Shown piece by piece: positions 19,904 through 29,578 of a stretch of 64,000 nucleotides of DNA. Under the pieces are notes generated by a model. The model made no database searches. It was not told the DNA's origin and saw only the letters and a list, made by a program, of their open reading frames with translations. Each line of letters starts with the position of its first letter. Position 1 is the first letter of the stretch. A program made the position numbers and the translations under genes. Source of the stretch: Lachnospiraceae bacterium (GTDB taxonomy: Bacteria > Bacillota > Clostridia > Lachnospirales > Lachnospiraceae); the NCBI GenBank assembly GCA_009911185.1, contig QXWW01000024.1:1-64000 (forward strand). The letters are read 5' to 3'.

Positions 19904-20740
19904 CTAATCAGAACTGATTTCCCATAAGCATTTTATCTGACCGCTTAAAGTTTCAAAATCCCACTGCTTCTCACTGTTCTTTCTGCTGTTCGGGTCATTG
20001 ACAAAAAATCCTCTCTCATCATATCCCCGAAGAAGAATGAAATGCCCTGTCGTTGTAAAATCTCCCGGCCTCATACTGCAGATAATTACATTCCCCAAAT
20101 CCAGCGCCTGCTTCATGACGTTTTCGCTCAAAGGCAGTTCCCGTCCGCAAAGTCCAAGCCCCGCCGCTCCTTCTGTAAAAAAACTCCAGCTTGTCCCTGC
20201 TTCTGTACTATATTTGTTTTTTTGCGCATACTCTGCCATATTTCTGGGATTCATTTGCGTATCGCCAGTCAGACCCAGATATGCCATAGCCATACAGGTA
20301 GGCCCGCAGCCGGCAGTTCCTATCATACTGCCGCTGTAATTATCGTATCCCCAGCGCAGATCCCACTGCAGCAGCAAAGGTATTTTTTCTTCCTTACAGA
20401 CATCGGAAACATCTATTACTTGTCCCAGAAATTGCTCGCGATTAGGGTAATTTGCCACAAACTCATACGTCTCTTCATTTCTTTGCAGCATTTCCAAAAG
20501 TTCCTGTGGATACTCTTCCTGCACGGCGCTGTTTAACAACTGCAGAACTCTGCCCTCCCCGGTCTGCATTATCCCCGGAATCAGCGTCTTGGCGCCGAGA
20601 AAAATACCTGCCGCCAGCAGCAGAAGCATTCCCGCGTAAATTCTTCTGCGTCTGCGGCGGACCGCCCTTTTCTTTCTAAGAGAAGTTTTTCTTTTCCTTC
20701 CTGAAATCCCTTTATAATCTGCACCAGTATAATATTCCAT
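19904..20740 (-). CDS. membrane-anchored C39-like cysteine protease
   Basis: This 278-residue protein has a very basic N-terminal tail (runs of Arg/Lys at 15-33), one membrane helix (about 35-55), and an outside papain-like peptidase of the C39 type. The likely catalytic residues are Cys145 in GTAGCGPTCM, His233 in TTGHFILL and the Asn/Asp of FVNDPN (248-249). Free-standing C39-like proteins of this kind are common in Clostridia and their targets are unknown; there is no ABC transporter fusion, so it is not a bacteriocin exporter. It lies 132 bases after a VanS/VanR-like two-component system, suggesting envelope-linked regulation. Confidence 0.8.
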   Translation of the reverse strand: MEYYTGADYKGISGRKRKTSLRKKRAVRRRRRRIYAGMLLLLAAGIFLGAKTLIPGIMQTGEGRVLQLLNSAVQEEYPQELLEMLQRNEETYEFVANYPNREQFLGQVIDVSDVCKEEKIPLLLQWDLRWGYDNYSGSMIGTAGCGPTCMAMAYLGLTGDTQMNPRNMAEYAQKNKYSTEAGTSWSFFTEGAAGLGLCGRELPLSENVMKQALDLGNVIICSMRPGDFTTTGHFILLRGYDERGFFVNDPNSRKNSEKQWDFETLSGQIKCLWEISSD

Positions 20741-20872
20741 AGCCCTTCTGTCCTTTCTGCACTCAAATCTTCAGATTCATCTGGTTTTCGCTTACTCTTA
20801 GTATAGACAAAGGACATCAAAGGTTCTTACGTTTTTTCTCTCAAACTTTTTAAGATTTTATGAAGATCCGCT

Positions 20873-21964
20873 TCATTGTTTCGCAGGAATTTCTACTGTA
20901 AATATGGTCTTCTCTTCCCGGCTTTCTGCCTGAATCCTTCCGCCGTGACGCTCTACGATTTCCCTGGCAATGGCAAGTCCCAGCCCGGCGCCTCCGGTTT
21001 TACTCTGCCTTGCCGAATCCAGACGGTAAAACTGTTCGAATATACGGTTCAGCTTTTCTTCGGGAATCGTTGCGCCCCGATTTTCCACCTGAATACACAA
21101 GTTTTCAGATCGGGCCTTTGCCCTGCAGATTATAACGCTTCCCTCATACCCATAGAGCAATGCATTGCGAAGCAAATTGTCAAAAACCCGCTGCATCTTA
21201 TTCGTGTCACAGGTGATTTTCAATTCCTCTGTTTCCAGTTCCAGGCTGCATGTCATTCGCTTCTCTGCCAATACCGGCTGAAATTCATAAACAATCTGTT
21301 CTAGCATTCGTTTCAGGGAAACGGTCACCGTTTCCAGTTCCAGATCCGTCAGGTTAAATCTGGTTATTTCAAAAAATTCATTGATTAGCTCCTCCAACCG
21401 TTCTGCTTTTTCCAGGGAAACGGAGAGGTATTTTTCACGCAGCTCTGATGAAATCTGTTTTTCTTCCCGCAGCAGGGTCAGATAACCAATGACGGAGGTA
21501 AGGGGCGTTTTCAAATCATGGGCAAGATACACCACCAGATCGTTTTTCCGCTGTTCTGCTTCCCTTGCCAGTTGCTCATTACGCCGAATCTGAAACTGTA
21601 CTTCGTTCATGTGTTCTTCCACCTCGCGCAGTTCCGCCCGCAGCCGAATCGGCTCTTCGCCAGCAAGCTTCTCCATGGCGTTTACTACCTCCTGAAAATA
21701 ATTCAAAAGTCTTATCCAGTAAAAGATTCCAACTAAAAAAAGCCCCGTCAGAAACAGGCCCCCTACAAAGATACCCTGGTTTTCCGAAATCCAGTGAAGC
21801 AGAGGATAAGCGCCCTCATTACCATACCAGACAAAAGAACCAAAAAAAGCCTTTCCCAAAAAGAGGCAGGCCAGCAGCGCCGCCATGCAAATCAAACCGG
21901 CAAACAGCATTTTACGGAAAAAACGCTTTAATATAACAGATGTAATATGCTTGTCATCCTTCAT
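20873..21964 (-). CDS. VanS-like sensor histidine kinase
   Basis: A 363-residue sensor kinase has two membrane helices (about 17-38 and 66-83) enclosing a short outside loop of about 27 residues, a HAMP-like linker, and the HisKA/HATPase core. The phospho-accepting His is H149 in YLAHDLKTPLTSVIGYL; the N box (FDNLLRNALLYG) and G box (GAGLGLAIAREIV) are present. The core is closely similar to the VanS family. The start is ATG 21964 after GGAGG. It is 13 bases downstream of its response regulator. No van resistance genes are nearby, so the signal is probably a general envelope cue. Confidence 0.92.
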   Translation of the reverse strand: MKDDKHITSVILKRFFRKMLFAGLICMAALLACLFLGKAFFGSFVWYGNEGAYPLLHWISENQGIFVGGLFLTGLFLVGIFYWIRLLNYFQEVVNAMEKLAGEEPIRLRAELREVEEHMNEVQFQIRRNEQLAREAEQRKNDLVVYLAHDLKTPLTSVIGYLTLLREEKQISSELREKYLSVSLEKAERLEELINEFFEITRFNLTDLELETVTVSLKRMLEQIVYEFQPVLAEKRMTCSLELETEELKITCDTNKMQRVFDNLLRNALLYGYEGSVIICRAKARSENLCIQVENRGATIPEEKLNRIFEQFYRLDSARQSKTGGAGLGLAIAREIVERHGGRIQAESREEKTIFTVEIPAKQ

Positions 21965-21977
21965 AGGTTCCTCCAGC

Positions 21978-22685
21978 TTACTTCTCAATCGTATATCCCA
22001 CGCCCCATACTGTTTTAATAAATTTATGATTGCGATAAGAATCCTGCATTTTTTCCCGGATTCTGGCCACATGCGCCATTACCGTGTTATTGCTGTCCAA
22101 ATACCTTTCTTTCCAGACTTCTTCAAACAATTCTTCCGCTGAAACCACTTCTCCCTGATGCTCGCACAAATACCATAATATAGAAAACTCCCGCGGCGTC
22201 AAATCTAATTCCTTCCCATACAGCGTACTCTTATGAGTGCGGCAATTTATTACAAGCCCCCGCACTTCCAGTTCATCCCCTTCGTTTTCCACAGTTTGAG
22301 CATTCTCCGCCTGATTATAACGGTGATAGCGGCGTAGCTGCGTCTTAATCCGCGCTACCACTTCCAGGGGATTGAACGGCTTGGTAATATAATCGTCTGC
22401 GCCCAGCATGAGACCATTAATTTTATCCACATCCTCCACTCTCGCCGTCAGCATTATGATAGGAAAATAATGATTTTTACGTATTTTCTGGCAAAGACCG
22501 AAACCGTCCGTGTCCGGCAGCATCACATCCAGCAGCGCCAGGTCAATTGTTTGCCGTTCCACACATTCCAACGCCTGCGTGCCCTGATAAAATTTGCATA
22601 CCTGGTAGCCTTCATTTATCAGATAAAGTTCCAACAAATCCGCTACCTCTTTCTCATCATCCACCACTAAAATTCTTTCTGCCAT
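21978..22685 (-). CDS. OmpR/VanR-family response regulator
   Basis: The 235-residue regulator has an intact receiver (VVDDE, phospho-acceptor D53 in LLDVMLP, Lys in ITKPFNP) and a C-terminal winged helix of the OmpR type (LTPREFSILWYLCEHQGEVVS). It is closest in character to VanR. The start was placed at ATG 22685 because GGAGG lies directly before it; an ATG four codons earlier would put that GGAGG inside the gene. It pairs with the downstream kinase and may control the C39-like protease. Confidence 0.93.
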   Translation of the reverse strand: MAERILVVDDEKEVADLLELYLINEGYQVCKFYQGTQALECVERQTIDLALLDVMLPDTDGFGLCQKIRKNHYFPIIMLTARVEDVDKINGLMLGADDYITKPFNPLEVVARIKTQLRRYHRYNQAENAQTVENEGDELEVRGLVINCRTHKSTLYGKELDLTPREFSILWYLCEHQGEVVSAEELFEEVWKERYLDSNNTVMAHVARIREKMQDSYRNHKFIKTVWGVGYTIEK

Positions 22686-22721
22686 GCGTTCCTCCATACC
22701 TGCACCAGTTTTCGTACCCGT

Positions 22722-23951
22722 CTATTTTTGCGTAAGCTGTGCAAGCGCCTGCGGAAATAATTCCACGCTGCGGCGCAAAATCCCCTGCATATAGGCAATG
22801 GCAGTCCCATAATTGGTGATAGGAATCTCCTGATCTATGGCGCATTTCTGGCGGTAACGCATCTCCCTTTCATTCAGCATACATCCCCCGCAATGAATAA
22901 TCAATTGATAGGCAGACAAATCTTCCGGAAATTCCGTCCCGGAGGATAATTGAATCTCAAGCTGTTTTCCTGTATATTCTTTCAGCCAGCGGGGAATTTT
23001 CACGGAGCCAATATCATCACATTGCCTGTGATGGGTACACCCTTCCGAAATCAGAATCTTATCGCCGTCCTGTAAACGTTCTATCGCTGCCGCACCCCGT
23101 ACCGCCGTCTCAAGATTCCCTTTGTACCTCGCAAATAAAATGGAAAAAGAAGTTAATGGTATCTCACCGGGCGTATCCTCACTGACCCTGGCAAACGCCT
23201 GGCTGTCCGTAATTACCATTGCCGGCCGCTTCCCAAGCTGCCGCAGCGTGCCTGACAATTCAGGCTCCTGAACTACCACCGCCACCGCCTCTGACTCCAA
23301 AATATCGCGAATCGTCTGCTGCTGAGGCAGAATCAGCCTTCCTTTGGGCGCAGCCTGATCAATTGGCGTCACCAGTACCACAAAATCCGAAGGTTTCAGC
23401 AAATCGCCCACAATACGCCGCTTATTCTCTTCCACAACCGCCAGATTTGCAATTTTTTCTTTTAAATCTTCGATCTGAAAGCCGGTTCGGGCGCTGACTC
23501 TGACAAAATGTCCCTGTTCTGCCGTCCCCCAATCGATATCATCCGCTTTTTCTTCTCTCAGGTCTTCTTTATTAAAAGCCAGAACATAAGGAATTTCTTT
23601 CGCTTTCAATATCCTGAGAAGCTCCTGGTCCGAGGACGTAATCCCCGCCGTGCCGTCTATCACCAGCACCGCCACGTCCGTCTTATTTAAAATCTGTCTG
23701 GTTTTCTGCACGCGCAGCTCCCCCAGTTCCCCTTCATCGTCTATCCCAGGGGTATCTATAATTACAACTGGTCCCATAGGCAGAAGCTCCATTGCCTTCT
23801 GCACGGGATCTGTGGTAGTTCCTTTCACCTGGGATACCACCGCCAGGTTTTGTCCTGTCACTGCATTCACCACACTGGATTTTCCTGCATTTCTTCTTCC
23901 AAAAAAACCGATATGAACACGGTCTGCGGAAGGCATATCGTTCAAACTCAT
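22722..23951 (-). CDS. hydF: [FeFe]-hydrogenase maturation GTPase HydF
   Basis: HydF is the scaffold on which the diiron subcluster of [FeFe]-hydrogenase is assembled before transfer to the hydrogenase. The 409-residue protein has the N-terminal GTPase (G1 GRRNAGKSS, G3 DTPGID, G4 NKED), the dimerisation domain and the C-terminal iron-sulfur site (CTHHRQC and HCGGC). The start is ATG 23951, eight bases after AAGGAG; the frame to 23969 lacks a site. It follows the TM1266-type gene by 18 bases. HydE, HydG and the hydrogenase are not in this window. Confidence 0.95.
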   Translation of the reverse strand: MSLNDMPSADRVHIGFFGRRNAGKSSVVNAVTGQNLAVVSQVKGTTTDPVQKAMELLPMGPVVIIDTPGIDDEGELGELRVQKTRQILNKTDVAVLVIDGTAGITSSDQELLRILKAKEIPYVLAFNKEDLREEKADDIDWGTAEQGHFVRVSARTGFQIEDLKEKIANLAVVEENKRRIVGDLLKPSDFVVLVTPIDQAAPKGRLILPQQQTIRDILESEAVAVVVQEPELSGTLRQLGKRPAMVITDSQAFARVSEDTPGEIPLTSFSILFARYKGNLETAVRGAAAIERLQDGDKILISEGCTHHRQCDDIGSVKIPRWLKEYTGKQLEIQLSSGTEFPEDLSAYQLIIHCGGCMLNEREMRYRQKCAIDQEIPITNYGTAIAYMQGILRRSVELFPQALAQLTQK

Positions 23952-23969
23952 ACACAAACTCCTTTTCAT

Positions 23970-24245
23970 TCAGATCTTAGAATAAGCCGCTTTACTGCTG
24001 ATTCCAGGCAGCTTTCCCAGCTTGCCGGAAAGGGCGCTGATTACGTTTTGAGGGGCGTCCACTGCAATACTGATGATGTGAATGCCTTTCTGCGGATAGG
24101 GAATGCCCATTCTTCCAATAATATATGCTCCGTACTCATGAAGAATCTGATTTAATTCCTCCACAGAAGATTCCTCCTCCACAATAATTCCAATCGTCGC
24201 GACCCGTGTCTGCAATTTTTCATTTTCCAATATTTTTGCTGCCAT
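23970..24245 (-). CDS. TM1266-type iron-only hydrogenase system regulator
   Basis: This 91-residue ACT-like (ferredoxin-fold) protein belongs to the TM1266 family, which is found beside hydrogenase-maturation genes and is called a putative regulator. The characteristic strands VATIGIIVEE and YIIGRMGIPYPQKGIHIISIAVDA are clear. Adjacency to hydF supports the assignment. Its biochemical role is not established. Confidence 0.88.
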   Translation of the reverse strand: MAAKILENEKLQTRVATIGIIVEEESSVEELNQILHEYGAYIIGRMGIPYPQKGIHIISIAVDAPQNVISALSGKLGKLPGISSKAAYSKI

Positions 24246-24286
24246 ATTTATCCGCCTTTTGTCCTTTCAGCCATCATTCACCTATT

Positions 24287-25540
24287 TCATTTAAAAAGCA
24301 CTGTTTGCTTTCCAGCGATCAAAACCACTGCCGCATCGTTTACATTCGTCCCAGTAGCTCCGGTCACAATCAGCCCGCCGCATTTCTGCAGGGCATGATA
24401 GGAATCGTTTTGTTTTAATACTTCGTCGATGTCCATTCCCTGTTGATACAAACGCTCCCTGGTATCTCCGTCGCAAAAACCTCCTGCCGCGTCCGTCGGT
24501 CCATCCGTACCGTCACTGCCAAAGCTAAATACTGCCGCACCTTTCAGCCCCGCGATCCCCAAAGCCGCCGCCAACGCCAGTTCCTGATTGCGTCCGCCTT
24601 TTCCTTTTCCGGTCACATGCACCACGGTTTCTCCCCCCGCGATAAAAGCCAGACTTTGGACAGAATCCACATGGCTTTTTGCTACGGAGGCTAAAAAGGA
24701 ACCAGCTTCTTTTGCCTCACAAGCCAGTTGATCGGTTAAAATTACTGTCTTATATCCTAATTTTTCACAGGCCCGGGCCGCTGCCTGGCATAAATGTTTC
24801 ACGCTTCCAGTAACCCTCGTTTCCACGTTGCCAAGCTCCTTAGGCGTTTCGATGTTCAGGCACTCTCTCGCCCTTCTGCTAAGCCGCAGTCTGTACTTCT
24901 GTACAATGGCGCGCGCCATTTCACAAGTGGAAGAATCCGGGTAAGCCGGACCGGAGGCAATCATATCCAAAGGGTCTCCTAAAACATCACTGAGCACAAT
25001 GTTATATACCTGCGCCGGTTCACAGCATTGGGCAAATTTTCCACCTTTGACAACGGAAAGGCGTTTGCGAATGGTGTTGATTTCAACAATATCAGCGCCG
25101 CAAGCCAAAAGCTGTTGTGTAATTTCTGCAAGCTCTTCTCCTGGTATTAACGGTTTTTCGAACAAAGCTGAACCGCCGCCGGATAACAAAAATAATACGG
25201 TGTCCTGCGGCGCCAAATCCTGAACAAGTTCCAGCACCGCTTCCGTACCTCGAAAAGAATTGTTATCTGGAACCGGATGCCCTGCTTCATAACAGACCAT
25301 ACGGGGAAGTCCGGAAAAGGCATGATGGTATTTCGTCAATACCACGCCCCTTTCTATCCGGTTTCCCAACAGCTCTGACGCTGCTTTCGCCATCTGCCAT
25401 GCCGCTTTTCCAACTGACGCCACGACTATTTTGCCATTTCCGAAATCTTTTTCCTCCAACGCCTGTTTCACTGCCTGATCCGGCAGGACTTCCCGTATGG
25501 CTTCTGCGACAATCTGCTTCGCATCTTGTCTTAATGACAT
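24287..25540 (-). CDS. glycerate kinase, MOFRL (GckA) family
   Basis: This 417-residue enzyme belongs to the MOFRL-type glycerate kinases, which phosphorylate D-glycerate, mostly at the 2-position. The N-terminal DUF4147-like domain contains ASVGKAAWQMAKAA and LSGGGSALFEKP; the C-terminal MOFRL domain contains GKGKGGRNQELALAAA and SFGSDGTDGPTDAAGG. The start is ATG 25540. It lies within the tightly spaced run of genes from degV to the C39 gene, 15 bases after a small hypothetical protein. No other glycerate pathway genes are adjacent. Confidence 0.93.
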   Translation of the reverse strand: MSLRQDAKQIVAEAIREVLPDQAVKQALEEKDFGNGKIVVASVGKAAWQMAKAASELLGNRIERGVVLTKYHHAFSGLPRMVCYEAGHPVPDNNSFRGTEAVLELVQDLAPQDTVLFLLSGGGSALFEKPLIPGEELAEITQQLLACGADIVEINTIRKRLSVVKGGKFAQCCEPAQVYNIVLSDVLGDPLDMIASGPAYPDSSTCEMARAIVQKYRLRLSRRARECLNIETPKELGNVETRVTGSVKHLCQAAARACEKLGYKTVILTDQLACEAKEAGSFLASVAKSHVDSVQSLAFIAGGETVVHVTGKGKGGRNQELALAAALGIAGLKGAAVFSFGSDGTDGPTDAAGGFCDGDTRERLYQQGMDIDEVLKQNDSYHALQKCGGLIVTGATGTNVNDAAVVLIAGKQTVLFK

Positions 25541-25555
25541 TACGTTCCCTCCATT

Positions 25556-25810
25556 TTATACAGGATTCATACGCTTTTCTTCTTCCTCAAATTCCACCGT
25601 CACGAAAAAACCTTTCGAAGTTTCATGAATCTCTACCACTTTCCCCTCTTTCGCATGAAGCCGCTCGGAAAAAGAGTAGTTTGCTGACATGGCGTATGCC
25701 TTGCCCAATGTATAATAATATGAGGTGGGAAGCTTTCCCTCCGTCACCGGAAGAATATCCCCCTCTTTAAGTAAACCGGTCCGCTCCATCTTAAATTCCA
25801 TTCTGCGCAT
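25556..25810 (-). CDS. small uncharacterised protein, 84 residues
   Basis: I do not recognise this protein. It is charged and soluble with no membrane segment or Cys motif. Its middle ([12 protein letters not shown]) and Glu-rich end suggest a small beta-rich fold. A well-spaced AAGGAA precedes ATG 25810, and it fits snugly between trkH (39 bases) and the glycerate kinase gene (15 bases), so it is likely real and co-transcribed. Confidence 0.7.
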   Translation of the reverse strand: MRRMEFKMERTGLLKEGDILPVTEGKLPTSYYYTLGKAYAMSANYSFSERLHAKEGKVVEIHETSKGFFVTVEFEEEEKRMNPV

Positions 25811-25849
25811 CCGAACACTTCCTTTCCATTGTCCACATACCGGAAACCA

Positions 25850-27289
25850 TCAGGACCGCTTCCAGGTTGAGGGCGTAAACAACAGCAGCAAGGGGAACAA
25901 TTCCAAACGCCCGGCAAGCATATCAAACATCAGCACATATTTTGCCGGCTGGGAAAATACGGAGAAATTACTGGCCGGCCCCACCTGGTCCAATCCCGGT
26001 CCAATATTATTCAAAGTCGCGGCCACCGCGGTAAAATTCGTAGTAAACCCAAGGTTATCCAGCGCAATGAGCAACACGGAAAGCCCAAAAATCACGGCAT
26101 AGGCGATAAAAAAAACAGAAATGGAACGCAATACCTCTTTACTCACCACGCGTTGTTCAAAATGAACCTGGCGCACACGTTTGGGATGAATCAAATACGA
26201 CAGCTCACTCTTTACCAGTTTCAGCATAATGATAATGCGAGACACTTTAATCCCGCCTCCGGTGCTTCCGGCACAGGCGCCCACAAACATCAACAGCACC
26301 AGAATAAACTTGGAAAATTCTGGCCACAAGTTAAAATCCACAGTGGAAAACCCGGTAGTTGTGATAATGGAAGCCACCTGGAAAGCTGCATGATGAAACG
26401 CCTCCAGCAAGGAAGCAAATCCCCCACGTATATTTATGGTAATCAGCAGAATTGCCGCCAAAATAATGCCCAGGTAATACCGCATCTCTTCATGGCGGAA
26501 CGCCTGCAGGGGTTTTCGCACCCACAACAGATAATAGACATTAAAATTAATGCCAAACAAAATCATAAATATGGTAATGACCGCCTGGGAGGCAATGGAA
26601 TACTCTCCAATGCTGGTATTCAATACCCCAAATCCTCCCGTACCCGCCGTGCCAAAGGAATGCGTCATTGACTCGAAGGGAGACATTCCTGTGATTAGAA
26701 GCAGTACAATCTGTATCACTGTCAAAATGAAATACATTTTATACAGCATCCGTGCCGTATGCTTTACTCTGGGAACCAGTTTACCCACCGTAGGACCGGG
26801 GCTTTCCGCCCGCATCAGATACATATTATATCCTCCGGCAAGCGGAAGGACAGCGAGAATCAGCACCAGCACGCCCATACCTCCAATCCAATGGGTAAAG
26901 CTGCGCCAGAACAAATTACACTTAGACAATGCCTCAACATCTGACAAGATACTTGCCCCAGTCGTTGTCAAGCCGGAAATCGTTTCAAATAACGCGTCTG
27001 TATAAGAAGGAAATTCTCCCGACAAAAACAGCGGCAGGACCCCCGTGACACTCAAAAGAATCCAGCTTAAGGAAACTGCGACAAATCCCTCCCTGGCATA
27101 AAATACCGTACTCCTGGGCCTCTTCAGTTTTCCCACCTCGCCCAGAATCAGACACACGGCAAGTACCGCCAAATAGGCAAATCCTTCTTTCTCTCTGTAG
27201 AAAACCGCCGTCAAACAGGGCAGCGCCAAAAATACTGCCTGAAATTCCAGGACCCTGCAAAGAATATACCTGATAATTGAATAATTCAT
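25850..27289 (-). CDS. trkH: TrkH-type potassium uptake channel subunit
   Basis: This 479-residue membrane protein is the translocating subunit of a Trk/Ktr potassium uptake system. Its four pore-loop repeats are visible through their selectivity-filter segments: SGLTTTGAS, GTAGTGGFG, IITTTGFST and LNNIGPG. About ten hydrophobic helices are seen. It lies 21 bases downstream of the regulatory subunit gene trkA. Confidence 0.94.
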   Translation of the reverse strand: MNYSIIRYILCRVLEFQAVFLALPCLTAVFYREKEGFAYLAVLAVCLILGEVGKLKRPRSTVFYAREGFVAVSLSWILLSVTGVLPLFLSGEFPSYTDALFETISGLTTTGASILSDVEALSKCNLFWRSFTHWIGGMGVLVLILAVLPLAGGYNMYLMRAESPGPTVGKLVPRVKHTARMLYKMYFILTVIQIVLLLITGMSPFESMTHSFGTAGTGGFGVLNTSIGEYSIASQAVITIFMILFGINFNVYYLLWVRKPLQAFRHEEMRYYLGIILAAILLITINIRGGFASLLEAFHHAAFQVASIITTTGFSTVDFNLWPEFSKFILVLLMFVGACAGSTGGGIKVSRIIIMLKLVKSELSYLIHPKRVRQVHFEQRVVSKEVLRSISVFFIAYAVIFGLSVLLIALDNLGFTTNFTAVAATLNNIGPGLDQVGPASNFSVFSQPAKYVLMFDMLAGRLELFPLLLLFTPSTWKRS

Positions 27290-27310
27290 GACTCTCTTCC
27301 GCTTCCTCTC

Positions 27311-28666
27311 TTACCGTAAAATGTCCTTCAAATCATTGAAGCCCTGATTGGTCGTGACAATCACCACCGTATCTCCCATTTGAATCGAATCCTGCCCGCC
27401 GGGAGTGATAACAATTCCTTTGCGATTGATACAGGCAATCAGTAAATTATCCTTTAACTGTAATTCTTTTAAAGGTACGCCCACCAGCCTTGACTGCTCA
27501 TTTACCCGAAATTCCAGTGCCTCCACCTTATTTTCAATAATCTGATACAGGGTTTCAATATTGCTGCCAATGGTGTTCTGCATCGCGCGCACATACTGCA
27601 GAATATATTCCGCAGTAATGTTTTTGGGATAAAGTACGCTCCCCAAATCCAGGCTGTCTATAATCTTATCATAATCAATCCTATGTACCTTGGTAATCGT
27701 CTTCGCCTTAGACGTACTCTTGGCATAAAGGCTCAGCATAATATTTTCCTCATCCATACTGGTCCAGGATACAAAAGAATGTACTTTATCCAGCCCTTCT
27801 TCCAGAAGCAGATTCCGTTCCGTTCCATCCCCATGAATAATCATGGCCTGCGGCAGCAGATCACTAAGCTCATTGCATCGTTCCTTGTTCTGCTCTATAA
27901 TCTTGATTCTGATTCCCATGGGCAAGAGCTGTTTTGCCAGATAATAAGTAGTTTCCCCGCCTCCTATAATCATACAGGTTTTAATGCGGTTGGTAGCCAT
28001 GCCGATTTTCTTAAAAAATTCATTGGCATTTCTGGAAGGAGCCACCACCGTAATCACATCTTTTTCCTGAAGTTCAAAATTTCCATCCGGAATAAAGACT
28101 TCATCCCCCCGCTGCACGGCGCAAATCAGCACCTCACAGTGCAGCCCGCTGGACAGATAAGTGAGCGGCCGCCCGTGCAGTACGGATCCTTCATTAATTT
28201 TACATTTTAAAAGCTCCACACGCCCCTTGGCAAAGGTGTCCACTTTGATCGCAGAGGGAAATTTCAGCAGCCGCGCAATCTCGCAGGCAGCCGCATATTC
28301 TGGATTAATCACCATAGACAATCCCAGCTCCTCCTTGATATATGCAATTTCTTTATTATAAATTGGATTTCGTACCCTGGCAATGGTACAACAGCCCCCG
28401 GCTTTTTTGGCTATCAGGCAGGATAACATATTCAGTTCATCTGACGCCGTTACTGCAATCATCAGATCTGCGTCTTCAATACCCGCCTCATTTTGTACCG
28501 AAAAACTGGCTCCGTTTCCCACAATTCCCATGACGTCATATTGATTTGCCACTGACTCCACTCTGTTTCCATCAATATCGATGGCTGTTATATTATGTCC
28601 TTCCTTACTAAGCTGCTCCGTCAGGGTTGCCCCCACGTTGCCGCAGCCCACAATGATTATCTGCAT
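27311..28666 (-). CDS. trkA: Trk potassium transport regulatory subunit TrkA
   Basis: The 451-residue cytosolic protein contains two RCK modules, each with a Rossmann domain and a TrkA-C domain: the first begins IIIVGCGNVGATL with DIDGNRVE, the second MIIGGGETTYYLAKQL. It binds nucleotides and gates TrkH. The duplicated form matches TrkA rather than the single-module KtrA. The start is ATG 28666, preceded by GAGGAA. It lies 15 bases after degV. Confidence 0.94.
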   Translation of the reverse strand: MQIIIVGCGNVGATLTEQLSKEGHNITAIDIDGNRVESVANQYDVMGIVGNGASFSVQNEAGIEDADLMIAVTASDELNMLSCLIAKKAGGCCTIARVRNPIYNKEIAYIKEELGLSMVINPEYAAACEIARLLKFPSAIKVDTFAKGRVELLKCKINEGSVLHGRPLTYLSSGLHCEVLICAVQRGDEVFIPDGNFELQEKDVITVVAPSRNANEFFKKIGMATNRIKTCMIIGGGETTYYLAKQLLPMGIRIKIIEQNKERCNELSDLLPQAMIIHGDGTERNLLLEEGLDKVHSFVSWTSMDEENIMLSLYAKSTSKAKTITKVHRIDYDKIIDSLDLGSVLYPKNITAEYILQYVRAMQNTIGSNIETLYQIIENKVEALEFRVNEQSRLVGVPLKELQLKDNLLIACINRKGIVITPGGQDSIQMGDTVVIVTTNQGFNDLKDILR

Positions 28667-28681
28667 GTCCTATTCCTCTTT

Positions 28682-29578
28682 TCATCCCTTTTCATATTTA
28701 CGTATCAGTCCCAATCCTATTGGGTAGGGACCTGTATGCACGCCAATGGTCGCCCCGATTTGAAAAATATCAATCTGATCATACTTCGCATAAGTATTTA
28801 AGGAAGCCAGCAATTGATCACGAAATACTGCCGCCTCCTGATAATCATATCCATATCCCACCACAATCTGATAATCTTCAGGGGATTCTCCAACCTTGGA
28901 AAAATGATCCTTTGTCTGCTCAATCAGCCGCTTCATTGCTTTCTTGCGGCTTCGGGAAAGACCAGTTGGAAATATCTCTCCTTCACGCAGCATAATCAGC
29001 GGTTTAATTCCCAGTGTAGAAGCGGCAGTCCCCATCACTTTGCCGATTCTTCCTCCATGAATCAGGTATTCATAATTTCCCACAGTAAAAATAATCCGTC
29101 CTGTGGTCTTAATACGCTCGATTCCCTCCAAAGTCTCCTCAAAAGACATGCCTGCCTGCTGCATCCGCACAACTTCCAACACCAAAATCCCCTGAAGAAC
29201 GGTGTTAACCATGGTATCCACCACCTGGATTTTTACCGCCGGATAGTCCTCTGAAAGAAGTTCCGCCGCAGTCCTGGCCGAATTATAAGAACCACTGAAC
29301 TTCGTAGTGATACACAGACAGATAATATCCTTCCCCTCTTTGGCGTACGGCGTAAATGCATCCACATAATCCTGTACGGAAGGAAGGGAAGATTTGGGAA
29401 ATTGCTGCGGGTGGTCTACCATCTGCTGATAAAAATCGCGGATACTGATTTCCTCGATTTCTTTCTTGTAATTTACACCGTCAAAAGTCACATAAAAAGG
29501 GACCACCTTTATGCCTGTTTTCTGTGAAATTTCCTGCCCCAAATCACAGGAACCGTCTGTAATAATCTGATATGCCAT
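28682..29578 (-). CDS. DegV-family fatty-acid-binding protein
   Basis: DegV proteins bind fatty acids; related FakB proteins present them to the fatty acid kinase FakA. The 298-residue sequence shows the N-terminal TDGSCDLG, the SSLPSVQDY motif, TKFSGSYNSA and the C-terminal GPYPIGLGLI. It starts at ATG 29578. The 268-base gap upstream of it (29579-29846) has no feature I can support. No fakA is in the window. Confidence 0.93.
   Translation of the reverse strand: MAYQIITDGSCDLGQEISQKTGIKVVPFYVTFDGVNYKKEIEEISIRDFYQQMVDHPQQFPKSSLPSVQDYVDAFTPYAKEGKDIICLCITTKFSGSYNSARTAAELLSEDYPAVKIQVVDTMVNTVLQGILVLEVVRMQQAGMSFEETLEGIERIKTTGRIIFTVGNYEYLIHGGRIGKVMGTAASTLGIKPLIMLREGEIFPTGLSRSRKKAMKRLIEQTKDHFSKVGESPEDYQIVVGYGYDYQEAAVFRDQLLASLNTYAKYDQIDIFQIGATIGVHTGPYPIGLGLIRKYEKG

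Noticed and set aside
20873-22685. Vancomycin resistance locus
   Set aside because: Only the regulator pair looks VanS/VanR-like. No D-Ala-D-Lac or D-Ala-D-Ser ligase, VanX/VanY or racemase gene is in the window.
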